A DNA stretch of 64,000 nt from Clostridia bacterium (GTDB lineage Bacteria > Bacillota > Clostridia > TANB77 > CAG-508), in contig JAFWMA010000016.1 in the NCBI GenBank assembly GCA_017510825.1, forward strand, positions 1-64,000. Reading direction: 5' to 3'. Of this stretch, positions 55,794 to 63,952 are shown in pieces; within the stretch, counting starts at the first letter, position 1; the number at the start of each line of letters is the position of its first letter. The notes under the pieces were generated by a model. That model saw only the letters and a program-made list of their open reading frames with translations. It ran no database searches and was not told where the DNA came from. The position numbers and the translations under genes are program-made.

Positions 55794-57428
55794 TTGACAA
55801 AACAACATATAAAAACAATATGCCTGTTAGCACTCTTCTCAACATCTATAATAGGCATTTTTACATATAAAGAAATAAACAGTAAAATAGCTGTTGTTAC
55901 TAAAGACAAATCTAAGCTAAAACTAGCAACTGGGAGTGAAGTAATAGAAGTTACGAACAATGATGGCGAGGATAATTCAACAACAAATAATTTTAAATTC
56001 TCAAATAATTCTTTATTAAGTTTTAATGAAAATTTTAATCTAAATCTAATCGATAAAGCAAATCCAAATAATATTGAAAAAATTAATACAAAAATATCAG
56101 AAAATGATTTGATCATTAATTTTGATATGCCAGATGATAAAGGAACAAACTATGAATATACAATAATAAACAATAATAATGAAAAGAAATTAAATTTTTA
56201 TTCTAAAAGCAATATAAAAGGTTATAGTTATGTAATAGATAATGAAATAGAAACTGAAGCTCCTAGCGAAATTAATAAACTAAATAATGAACCAATACTA
56301 AAACAAGATATAAATTGGTCAAAAGATTATTACATACACTTAAGAACTTTTGACAATCAAGGCAACTACTCTAATAATAAGACTTTTAAAATAGATTTAC
56401 CTTCAAATGGTGTTACAATACAATATTTAGATCAATATTCGAATGATGAAATTGATAGAAAGGAAAATATTAATGGAATAATAAATCAATATTATGACGT
56501 AGCTAACTTAGAAAAAAATATTGAAGGATACCAACTTATCGAAACTGATGGTGAACTTCAGGGAACTCTAAAAAAAGAAAAAATTAATGTATTATATAAA
56601 TATGCAAGAAATGCAGAACTAAATATAAAATATATAGATATAACAACAGGTTTGGAAATTAATAAAGAAGATTTTATTGATGGTTATGAAGGAAAAGAAA
56701 TAAATATCAAAGCACCGGAAGTTGAAGGATATACCATTGAAAACAAAGAATATTCACAAAAAATGAAAGCTGGAGAAAACACAATAAAGATTTATTATAA
56801 TAAAATTCCAAAAGGAATAATTAACGTTAAATACATTGATATAGATACAAATAATGAAATATCAGAAAGTACTAATATTACAGATTATTTAGGTTCAAAA
56901 TACTGGACAGAAACAAAAAACATCGAAGGATATGAATTAAATGAATTACCAAGTAATGCATCAGGAACTATTAAAGAAGAAACAGAGGAAGTGATATATT
57001 ATTATAGAAAAAATCATAAAGAAAAATCAGAATTTGAGCAAGAGATAGATAATAATAAAAAGGAAGACAAAAAATTTAAAGAAAATATTACAGAAAATCA
57101 TAATAACAAAAAAATAAAAATAAAATATATAGATTATGATACAAAAAATATAATAAAAATCGACATGATAAAAACAAATGAAGAAAAAGTTAAATATAAG
57201 ATTAATAATATAGAAGGGTACAAAATTATGAATAAAGATGAATTTGAAGATAAAAGTTTAATAGATGAATTAATAGAAAATCTAAATGGAGATGAAAATT
57301 TTATAAGAATGAATGAAAAAAATGAAAGAACTATTATTCCAAAAAAAGATTCTAAAAAAATCATTAGTGAATATGAAATTGTTCTAAACAACGATAACTC
57401 AGATTATATCATTTATTATAAAAAATAG
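55794..57428 (+). CDS. Secreted MucBP-repeat surface protein
   Basis: TTG start with AAAGGAG eight bases upstream; the ATG at 55786 in another frame stops at once. The 544-residue protein starts with a hydrophobic signal or anchor (about 8-25) and contains several MucBP-like units (ELNIKYIDITTGLEI, INVKYIDIDTNNEI, IKIKYIDYDTKNII), each ending in a YYYRK/IYYK-type strand. MucBP domains bind mucin-type glycans or wall polymers. There is no LPXTG motif, so retention would be by an uncleaved N-terminal helix or other contacts. The next gene is a sortase. Confidence 0.82.
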   Translation: MTKQHIKTICLLALFSTSIIGIFTYKEINSKIAVVTKDKSKLKLATGSEVIEVTNNDGEDNSTTNNFKFSNNSLLSFNENFNLNLIDKANPNNIEKINTKISENDLIINFDMPDDKGTNYEYTIINNNNEKKLNFYSKSNIKGYSYVIDNEIETEAPSEINKLNNEPILKQDINWSKDYYIHLRTFDNQGNYSNNKTFKIDLPSNGVTIQYLDQYSNDEIDRKENINGIINQYYDVANLEKNIEGYQLIETDGELQGTLKKEKINVLYKYARNAELNIKYIDITTGLEINKEDFIDGYEGKEINIKAPEVEGYTIENKEYSQKMKAGENTIKIYYNKIPKGIINVKYIDIDTNNEISESTNITDYLGSKYWTETKNIEGYELNELPSNASGTIKEETEEVIYYYRKNHKEKSEFEQEIDNNKKEDKKFKENITENHNNKKIKIKYIDYDTKNIIKIDMIKTNEEKVKYKINNIEGYKIMNKDEFEDKSLIDELIENLNGDENFIRMNEKNERTIIPKKDSKKIISEYEIVLNNDNSDYIIYYKK

Positions 57429-57502
57429 CATTGCTACAAATAATTATTTATGAAGTTTTTATAAACACTCTAACAAGATCAAAAGGAAAGGAGAATCGTA
57501 TA

Positions 57503-57541
57503 ATGATATTTAATCATTATGCAAGAAGAAAAATTGAATAA
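57503..57541 (+). CDS. Possible 12-codon upstream frame overlapping the sortase start
   Basis: ATG at 57503, ideally placed after GGAAAGGAG, opens MIFNHYARRKIE and stops at 57541, inside the sortase gene. The sortase ATG (57519) has no ribosome site of its own at a proper distance. Translational coupling is possible, or sortase translation starts at a less usual codon. The frame is too short to be sure. Confidence 0.3.
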   Translation: MIFNHYARRKIE

Positions 57542-58094
57542 GAAAAAAACGATAGTTTTACTAGTATTAATTATATCAATTTTAATAATTGGATTACTAT
57601 ATTCACAACAGAAAAAAACTGGAGAACAGGCCAAGATAGAAATGATGAATAACGAAATAATTGAAATAGAAAACAAAATTACAGATAACACAAATTCGAA
57701 CGAAATGCAAAATGGAATAATTGGTATTTTAGAAATAGACAAAATTCACTTGAAAGGTTTGATTAAAGAAGGTAGCAGTAGTGATATATTGCAAAAATAC
57801 ATAGGACATATAGAAAGTAGCCCTAAATATGATGGAAATATATGTTTAGCTGCACACAATAGAGGCAATATATATTCATACTTTGCTAAACTAAATGAAT
57901 TAGCAGAAAACGATGAAATAAAATATAAGACAATATTTGGAGATAGCTGTTTTAGTATAAATAAAATAACTGAAATTGATGAACAAGACTGGAGCTTGTT
58001 AGAAGATACAGATGAAAATAAATTGACACTAATAACATGCATAAAAAACAAAAAGAATAAGAGACTGTGTGTACAAGCTACAAAAAAATCTTAG
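57519..58094 (+). CDS. Sortase (class C/D-like) of the surface-protein cluster
   Basis: The 191-residue protein has one N-terminal helix (about 11-28), a short stalk and a compact sortase domain with H113 in AAHNRG, C174 in TLITC and R182 in RLCVQ, so all catalytic residues are present. The TLxTC motif and small size recall class D (or pilin-type C) sortases. It lies between the MucBP protein and the LPXTG-bearing thioester adhesin, which is its likely substrate. An in-frame TTG at 57534 is another possible start. Confidence 0.9.
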   Translation: MQEEKLNKKKTIVLLVLIISILIIGLLYSQQKKTGEQAKIEMMNNEIIEIENKITDNTNSNEMQNGIIGILEIDKIHLKGLIKEGSSSDILQKYIGHIESSPKYDGNICLAAHNRGNIYSYFAKLNELAENDEIKYKTIFGDSCFSINKITEIDEQDWSLLEDTDENKLTLITCIKNKKNKRLCVQATKKS

Positions 58095-58189
58095 TTCAAA
58101 TTACGGCATTTCAAGAATCTCCAGTTTTGACTAGCAAAAAAGAACAATAAATATTCATATAAGCAAGGAAGGAAAGGTGATAATAAAAA

Positions 58190-59983
58190 ATGAAAAAAAC
58201 AATTAAAATAATATCAATAATTATAATGTTTGCTATACTAGTACAACACTCAGTTACATTAGCAAATGTAGTAAAAATAGGAGAAACAAAATATTTAGAA
58301 AGAGGAGATTTAGGATTTTATTCAATACAATATTGGAATGAAAACTATCAAAATTGGTATTACATTACTTATTCACAAACATATTATACTGACGACAATG
58401 GAGAAAGAAGAATTGCATATTGTAATTCACCAGACTTAAATGGAATTGGATGGATTCCAGGAGAATATGAGGGATATGATACAACAATTCAAGGAGAATT
58501 ATCTGACGAAAGATTATGGAGAGTATTTAAAAATGGATATCCATATGTTAGCCCAGAAGAACTTGGGGTTGAAACAGATGATGATGCATATATAGCAACA
58601 AAACAGGCAGCATATTTTATAATAAGAGGCAGAAGTGAAAGGGAAGTATATGAATATTTTAGACCAGGAGAAGAAGCAATTAATGGACAAGATTTAGAAG
58701 AAACTCATAGAAGAGGACAAAAAGTCATAGAAGCAATATATAAATTAGTTAACATAGGTAATAATGGCTCTGAAACGAAGCAAGGAGTATCAATAGAAAA
58801 AGTAGGAGACATCTCATTAGATGAAAAAGATAGTGATTATAGCTATCAAAAATACAAATTAGTTAGTCATAATAATGAAGAAAAAATAGAAATAACAAAT
58901 TTAATAAACGCTCCAGAAGAATCATATATTGCAAATGAAATGGGACAAGCAGAAAATATTTTTTATGGAGGAGAGTCATTTAAGTTAATGATTCCAAATA
59001 AAAATGTAAAAAATGATTATGATATAACCATTGAGTATAAATCAATTTGTAAAAACTACCCAGTTTTTTGTGCAAAAAGTTTAATCGAAAACACTCAAGA
59101 TTATTTGCTTTCAGTTGAAAAATTTGATGATGAATTTAGTCAAATCAGCCTATATCTAGATTCAAATAAAAGTAAATTTGAAATTGTTAAAATAGATGAA
59201 GAAAGCAAAAATACAATACCAGATGTAACATTTAATATAAAATACAAAAATGGAGAAGAATTAGGGTGTTTTAAAACAGATAATAAGGGAAAAATAACAT
59301 TAAAAGACTTAGCACCTGGCAAAATAATAGTAACAGAAATAGAAACACCAGAAGATTATATTTTAAATACCACACCAAGGGAATATGAACTTATATATAA
59401 TCAAACAGTTAAAGTTGAAATAGACAATAAAGAGGCTCACCCAGACATAGAAATAGATAAAGAAGGTCCTGAAACTGTTAAACAAGGAGAAGAAATAAAG
59501 TATAATTTTAAAATATCAAATAGCGGAAATGTTGGATTAGAAAATTTTACATGGTATGATTTTTTACCATATGACAAAGCTAAAATTACAAAAATAGCAA
59601 CTGGAACATTTAATCAGGATTTAAAATATAATGTTTATTATAGAACAGATAAAAGTAATGAATATATAATGATTAAAGAAAAATTAAGCACCAAATCCAA
59701 TAATTATATTGATTTAGATAATTTTAATTTAAACTCAGATGAAAGTATAATCGAAATAAAATTTGAATTTGGAGACGTGGATGTAAATTTTAAATCAGAA
59801 GAACCCCAAAATTTTTATCTAAAAGTAAAAAAGAATTTAATTGATGAAGATATAATAATTAATAAAACAAAGATAGATGGAAAATATAGAAACACAAGCT
59901 TAACAAGTGAAGATAGTGTTAATACAAAAATTAAAAATGAAAAAAAAGAAGAAACAAAAACATTACCAAGAACAGGTTTTTAA
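58190..59983 (+). CDS. Thioester-domain adhesin with terminal LPRTG
   Basis: A signal peptide (1-25, cleavage at LA|NV) is followed by a thioester-type domain with C78 in RIAYCNSP and Q139 in IATKQAAYFII, the pair that forms the internal bond in Gram-positive adhesins. Residues about 315-420 are a SpaA/Cna-B-like domain (FEIVKIDEESKNTIPDVTF). A DUF11-like domain (about 425-580, GPETVKQGEEIKYNFKISNSGN) comes next. The protein then ends TLPRTGF-stop: the sorting pentapeptide is present but the hydrophobic helix and basic tail that normally follow are absent. The sortase gene just upstream is the likely partner. RBS GGAAAGGTG. Confidence 0.85.
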   Translation: MKKTIKIISIIIMFAILVQHSVTLANVVKIGETKYLERGDLGFYSIQYWNENYQNWYYITYSQTYYTDDNGERRIAYCNSPDLNGIGWIPGEYEGYDTTIQGELSDERLWRVFKNGYPYVSPEELGVETDDDAYIATKQAAYFIIRGRSEREVYEYFRPGEEAINGQDLEETHRRGQKVIEAIYKLVNIGNNGSETKQGVSIEKVGDISLDEKDSDYSYQKYKLVSHNNEEKIEITNLINAPEESYIANEMGQAENIFYGGESFKLMIPNKNVKNDYDITIEYKSICKNYPVFCAKSLIENTQDYLLSVEKFDDEFSQISLYLDSNKSKFEIVKIDEESKNTIPDVTFNIKYKNGEELGCFKTDNKGKITLKDLAPGKIIVTEIETPEDYILNTTPREYELIYNQTVKVEIDNKEAHPDIEIDKEGPETVKQGEEIKYNFKISNSGNVGLENFTWYDFLPYDKAKITKIATGTFNQDLKYNVYYRTDKSNEYIMIKEKLSTKSNNYIDLDNFNLNSDESIIEIKFEFGDVDVNFKSEEPQNFYLKVKKNLIDEDIIINKTKIDGKYRNTSLTSEDSVNTKIKNEKKEETKTLPRTGF

Positions 59984-60058
59984 ACTAATATAAAGATTTT
60001 AAATAATTTCTTACAACAACAAAAAGAAAAGAAATTTGTAGAAAAAAGCATAAAAATA

Positions 60059-60087
60059 TTGAATATTGTCAAAAAATATGCTATAAT
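60059..60087 (+). promoter_or_regulatory. Promoter of pyk
   Basis: TTGAAT (60059-60064), 17 bases and TATAAT (60082-60087), about 38 bases before the chosen start. Confidence 0.6.
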
Positions 60088-60124
60088 AAGTTCTGGTCAA
60101 AAAAATAGATTGGGGGATATTGTA

Positions 60125-61564
60125 ATGAAACAATATAGAAAAACAAAAATAATCGGAACTATTGGTCCAGCAAGTGAAAGTGAAGAAACTTTAACAAAAT
60201 TAATGAAAGCAGGACTAAATGTTTGTAGAATTAATTTTTCACATGGTGGATACGAGGAAAATGCAGATAAGATTGAAAATATAAAAAAATGTAGAGAAAA
60301 ACTTAATCTCCCAATAGCAATGGCGTTAGATACAAAAGGACCAGAAATTAGAACTGGAAAACAAGAATCTGGAGATGAAAAAGTTACAATAAATGAAGGT
60401 CAAATATTTACATTTGTACACGATGAAATTATTGGAAATGAAACAAAAACAAGTGTGAGTTATAAGAACTTATACAAAGATGTTAAGCCTGGTTCAAGAT
60501 TATTAGTTGATGATGGTGCTATTGAATTTGAAGTAAAAGAAATTAAGAATAAAGATATAATATGTGTAGCTAAAAATACAGGAAGATTAGGATCAAGAAA
60601 GACAATGAATGTTCCTGGAGTTGAACTTGATTTACCATCTTTATCTCCTAAAGATATAGAAGATATAACAAAAGGAGTAAAAGCTGGATTTGATTACATT
60701 TTTGCTTCATTTGTTAGAAGAGCAGATGATGTTCATGCAATGAGAAAACTTTTAAATAAAGTTGGTGGAAAAGATGTTGGAATAATATCAAAAATAGAAA
60801 GCCAAGAAGGAATTGAAAATTTTGAAGATATACTTAGAGTTTCTGATGGTGTAATGGTTGCTCGTGGAGACATGGGTGTAGAATTACCAATGGAACAAGT
60901 TCCAATTGTTCAAAAGGAATTAATAAAGATTTGCATCAAAGCTGGCAAACCAGTTATTACTGCTACACAAATGCTTGAATCAATGACTACAAACCCAAGG
61001 CCTACAAGAGCGGAGGTTAGTGATGTAGCAAATGCTGTTTATGATTTAACAGGATGTATAATGTTGTCAGGTGAATGTGCAATGGGAAAATATCCAGTTG
61101 AATGTGTTGAAGATATGGACAAAATTTCATTGGCAACTGAAGAAGACTTAAATTATTGGAAAAGATTTAATGAAAGAGGATATGTTGCTGTTCCAGGAAA
61201 CCTAAAATCTAATATTGCATATAGTGCTTGTAACACAGCTGCAAACATTGATGCAACAGCAATTGTTGCATATACACATACAGGAGAAACAGTAAACTTT
61301 TTATCAGGATATAGACCAAGTTGTCCAATAATTGGAATAACAGATGAAAGAAGAACATATAATAAATTAGCATTAACCCACAATGTAATTCCTATCTTTA
61401 TTGAACCAGAAGAAAGAATTGATTCAACAATTGAAAAAGGTATTAAACAACTTCAAAGACAAAGAATTCTTAAAAAAGACGATATGATAGTAATTGCAGG
61501 TGGAAATAAGATGAAGCCACTTAATAAAGAGAGTGAAGTAATTGGTGGTATAATGAAAATTTAA
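60125..61564 (+). CDS. pyk: Pyruvate kinase
   Basis: Start at 60125 (MKQYRKTKIIGTIGPAS) after TTGGGGGA; an in-frame start at 60059 overlaps the promoter. The 479-residue enzyme makes ATP and pyruvate from phosphoenolpyruvate. Motifs: RINFSHGG, ALDTKGPEIRTG, IISKIESQEGIENF (catalytic Lys), MVARGDMGVELP and ITATQMLESMTTNPRPTRAEVSDVANAVYDLTG in order. The C-terminal allosteric domain ends normally; the extra C-terminal PEP-utiliser domain seen in Bacillus is absent. Confidence 0.97.
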   Translation: MKQYRKTKIIGTIGPASESEETLTKLMKAGLNVCRINFSHGGYEENADKIENIKKCREKLNLPIAMALDTKGPEIRTGKQESGDEKVTINEGQIFTFVHDEIIGNETKTSVSYKNLYKDVKPGSRLLVDDGAIEFEVKEIKNKDIICVAKNTGRLGSRKTMNVPGVELDLPSLSPKDIEDITKGVKAGFDYIFASFVRRADDVHAMRKLLNKVGGKDVGIISKIESQEGIENFEDILRVSDGVMVARGDMGVELPMEQVPIVQKELIKICIKAGKPVITATQMLESMTTNPRPTRAEVSDVANAVYDLTGCIMLSGECAMGKYPVECVEDMDKISLATEEDLNYWKRFNERGYVAVPGNLKSNIAYSACNTAANIDATAIVAYTHTGETVNFLSGYRPSCPIIGITDERRTYNKLALTHNVIPIFIEPEERIDSTIEKGIKQLQRQRILKKDDMIVIAGGNKMKPLNKESEVIGGIMKI

Positions 61565-61683
61565 AATTATTTACAATTCTAAAAAACAACACATTAAAAT
61601 AATTATAAGAACAATAGCGGACATTAATAAAACTGAAAAAGCAAATACTCTCTGCAAAGTCCGCGTTTAATTGTTCGTCGCGC

Positions 61684-61784
61684 TAAATTTTATGAAATAA
61701 AATTTAGTCGCATTATAATTTTATATAATAGGAAAGTAGAACTTTCCTATTATATAAAAGAGATGGCAATAGCCATCTTTTTTT
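61684..61784 (+). terminator. Array of hairpins ending in the pyk terminator
   Basis: Three stems follow each other: TAAATTTTAT-GAA-ATAAAATTTA (61684-61706); a 19-base-arm stem around AGA (61719-61759, TAATAGGAAAGT/ACTTTCCTATTA at its tip); and AGATGGC-AATA-GCCATCT (61761-61778) with a run of T, the true terminator. A looser AGCGGAC/GTCCGC pairing (about 61616-61668) precedes them. The gap 61565-61862 holds nothing else except a possible sporulation promoter. Confidence 0.8.
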
Positions 61785-61805
61785 GTGCATCAAAAGATTT
61801 TTGTA

Positions 61806-61833
61806 ACACCAAAACACCATTATTCATAAAATA
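61806..61833 (+). promoter_or_regulatory. Possible sporulation sigma (K or E type) promoter of cotJ
   Basis: AC (61806-61807), 17 bases and CATAAAATA (61825-61833) fits the sigma-K pattern AC-N16/17-CATANNNTA. No sigma-A promoter is seen here. Spore-coat genes use mother-cell sigma factors, which supports the reading, but the motif is short. Confidence 0.4.
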
Positions 61834-61862
61834 CTATATAAAAATAAAAAAGGAGGAGAATA

Positions 61863-62189
61863 ATGTATAGATGTCAAAATCCAAGTAATTCTTGCAATAT
61901 GAAAAAAACAAAAAAAATAGAAAATACCAAACCTTGTGATAATAAATATGATGATAAATGTGAGTGTGGATTTGAAAATGATCCGACAGTATTTCCAGAA
62001 AACTATATGTATGGGCAAAGTTATGTACCAATACAGTATATTAACGAAATATTTAAACCAGAAGTTGGATTGAAAATGGGTACAATTTTTCCAGAACTAG
62101 TTAGTCCTTATATGCCAGGTCAAAGTATGGAAGAAGATAAGTATTTAAGGAGAATGACTGGTAGAGAAGGACAATGTCCATTAGAATAA
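61863..62189 (+). CDS. cotJA: Spore coat-associated protein CotJA
   Basis: The 108-residue protein has a Cys/Lys-rich start and the CotJA core QSYVPIQYINEIFKPEVGLKMGTIFPELVSPY. CotJA, B and C form an inner spore-coat set in Bacillus and Clostridia. AAAGGAGGAG lies upstream. It is first in the operon. Confidence 0.93.
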   Translation: MYRCQNPSNSCNMKKTKKIENTKPCDNKYDDKCECGFENDPTVFPENYMYGQSYVPIQYINEIFKPEVGLKMGTIFPELVSPYMPGQSMEEDKYLRRMTGREGQCPLE

Positions 62190-62272
62190 TATAATAACTG
62201 AAAAGTTGATTATCAAAGAAATTTAGCCAAAATATAATAATAAGTTAAAAAGATTTTTTATGAGGAGGAAAT

Positions 62273-62560
62273 ATGTATAATAATTGCGTAATAAATGATA
62301 AAAGTGATAACACTTTATCAAAAAAAGAATTACTAACGAAAGTTCAATCATTAGCTTTTTCAATCAATGATTTAGCACTATATTTAGATACACATAAAGA
62401 TGACGAAAAAGCCTTAAGTCTTCATAAGCAGTATACAAAGCAATATAGAAATGCATATGAAGAATATCAAAGAAAATATGGACCACTTTCAATATTCTGT
62501 CCATGTAATTCATGGAGATGGATTGCAAGTCCATGGCCTTGGGAAGGAGGAATGAATTAA
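62273..62560 (+). CDS. cotJB: Spore coat protein CotJB
   Basis: The 95-residue protein carries the CotJB pattern: SKKELLTKVQSLAFSINDLALYLDTHKDDEKAL, then YRNAYEEYQRKYGPLS and the C-terminal WRWIASPWPWEGGMN. Its stop overlaps the cotJC start (TAATG), so the two are translationally coupled. RBS GAGGAGG. Confidence 0.93.
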   Translation: MYNNCVINDKSDNTLSKKELLTKVQSLAFSINDLALYLDTHKDDEKALSLHKQYTKQYRNAYEEYQRKYGPLSIFCPCNSWRWIASPWPWEGGMN

Positions 62561-63169
62561 TGTGGAATTACAGTAAAATGCTACAATATCCAATTGATAT
62601 AAAACAAAAAGACCCAAAACTAGCTCGTTGGATAATTAGTCAATATGGTGGACCAGACGGAGAACTTGGTGCATCACTTAGATATTTATCTCAAAGATTT
62701 GCAATGCCAGATCAAAGGTCTAAAGCAATTTTAAATGATATTGGAACTGAAGAACTTCGGACATCTAGAAATGGTTGGAACAATAGTGAACCAATTAACA
62801 AAAGGACTAACAGCAGAGGAAATTGAAAAAGCAGGATTACAAGCATATTATACAGATCATGGTTTAGATGTATATCCTGTAAATGCAGCTGGAGTTCCAT
62901 TTAATGCAACAGCAATAGCAGCTAAAGGAGACCCTATAGCGAATTTGCAGGAAGATTTAGCAGCAGAGCAAAAAGCACGAGCAACATATGAAAAACTAAT
63001 TAACTTATCAAGAGACAATAAAGATGTTGTTGATGTGTTAAGATTTTTAAGAGAAAGAGAAGTAGTTCATTTTCAAAGGTTTGGAGAAGCATTAAGAGAT
63101 GTGCAAGAATTATTAATGCAAAAAAGATGTTTTTCAATGAATGGAATGAAAAAGGAAGATAAATTATAA
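62560..63169 (+). pseudogene. cotJC: CotJC manganese catalase-like coat protein, one frameshift
   Basis: The gene opens MWNYSKMLQYPIDIKQKDPKLARWIISQYGGPDGELGASLRYLSQRF in order, the CotJC/manganese catalase start, and runs to DIGTEEL. After an extra C at 62758 the frame is lost and stops at 62826. In the next frame it resumes with GHLEMVGTIVNQLTKGL and continues to MQKRC...KL (63169). Removing the one base restores the family motif EEL-G/A-HLEMV with its metal-ligand Glu and His. CotJC would be a di-manganese spore-coat enzyme of about 202 residues. The rest is intact, so a sequence error or very recent mutation is likely. Confidence 0.88.
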
Positions 63170-63192
63170 ACTAAAAAATATAATTTCAAATA

Positions 63193-63222
63193 TTGACTTT
63201 TAATAAAAGAATGATGTATAAT
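63193..63222 (+). promoter_or_regulatory. Promoter of a short RNA
   Basis: TTGACT (63193-63198), 18 bases and TATAAT (63217-63222), followed within 90 bases by a terminator. Confidence 0.6.
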
Positions 63223-63228
63223 AAACAT

Positions 63229-63312
63229 AGGAAACAAGAAACACAAAGTGTGTTGCCGAGAGAATTTTTTAATAAACCATTCGCCTGGCAAAAGCAGAAT
63301 GGTTTATATTTT
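63229..63312 (+). ncRNA. Candidate antitoxin RNA of a type I toxin-antitoxin module
   Basis: A transcript from the promoter at 63193 would be about 85 bases, ending at the stem ATAAACCATTC/GAATGGTTTAT (63272-63282, 63297-63307). It has no reading frame of note. It converges on the small toxin-like gene at 63430-63311 and would overlap its 3' end. It also shares a 5' segment (CATAGGAAA...AGTGTGTTGCC) with the toxin message. Confidence 0.5.
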
Positions 63313-63430
63313 ATTGTTGCTTATGTATAATAACTACTAAAGTAATTATTAAGGCAACGTTTACGATAGTTACACTTACTAATCCGAAGAAAAGCAAGTA
63401 GACAATATATAATAATGCTGATTCTATCAT
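63311..63430 (-). CDS. 39-residue hydrophobic peptide, type I toxin-like
   Basis: ATG at 63430 follows GGAGGTGG. The product, MIESALLYIVYLLFFGLVSV then TIVNVALIITLVVIIHKQQ, is one or two membrane helices with a short basic tail, like the holin-like/TxpA-type toxins of Firmicutes. A CACAGC/GCTGTG stem lies just upstream of the ribosome site (63445-63462 region), a common way to hold back toxin translation. A possible promoter is at about 63510-63545. In-frame earlier starts lack ribosome sites. Confidence 0.6.
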   Translation of the reverse strand: MIESALLYIVYLLFFGLVSVTIVNVALIITLVVIIHKQQ

Positions 63431-63713
63431 AAGCACCACCTCCAATCTCACAGCAAAAGCTGTGGAAGTATGATGGCAACACACTCTGCTTATTCTCATT
63501 TCCTATGAATAATAATATACTATATTTGACGAAAAAATACAAGAGAAACTAACAATTATTTTATTAAAAATTTAAAGAAATTGTTGACGCAGAAATCAAA
63601 GTTATATAAAGATTTTTAATAAGTGACTGTAACAAGTTGCTTATTTTTGTTTGCAAAAAAAGTTAAAACTTAAGACATTATCATAAATTAATAGTTAAAG
63701 TTTCAATAATACA

Positions 63714-63742
63714 TTTACAATGAATGGTATATGTTGTATAAT
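63714..63742 (+). promoter_or_regulatory. Promoter of the right-end genes
   Basis: TTTACA (63714-63719), 17 bases and TATAAT (63737-63742). A second possible small transcript lies just before it: TTGACG near 63583 and an AATAAG/CTTATT stem at about 63617-63645. The 630-base stretch 63170-63797 otherwise holds only the toxin-like module. Confidence 0.55.
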
Positions 63743-63797
63743 AAAGCATATATTGATTCATTTTACAATTTCTTAATTCTACAGGAGGAAGAGTAGA

Positions 63798-63908
63798 ATG
63801 AATAGTGCAGAAAGAATACTTGCTGTCGACAAAAAAGAAGAAAATAAATCGAAAGTTGCTATTTATTGTAAGCTTTCAGAAGAAGAGAGAGACAAAGAAA
63901 TAGTATAA
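63798..63908 (+). CDS. 36-residue frame resembling a serine recombinase N terminus
   Basis: With CAGGAGGAAGAG upstream, the frame reads MNSAERILAVDKKEENKSK then VAIYCKLSEEERDKEIV and stops. VAIYC(R/K)LSEEE is the catalytic-strand start of many large serine recombinases, with the Ser nucleophile. It may be a broken recombinase gene or a small protein. Confidence 0.4.
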   Translation: MNSAERILAVDKKEENKSKVAIYCKLSEEERDKEIV

Positions 63909-63952
63909 ATCATAAAATTCTAATGACTTTTGATGAACAAAGGAGAGTATTA

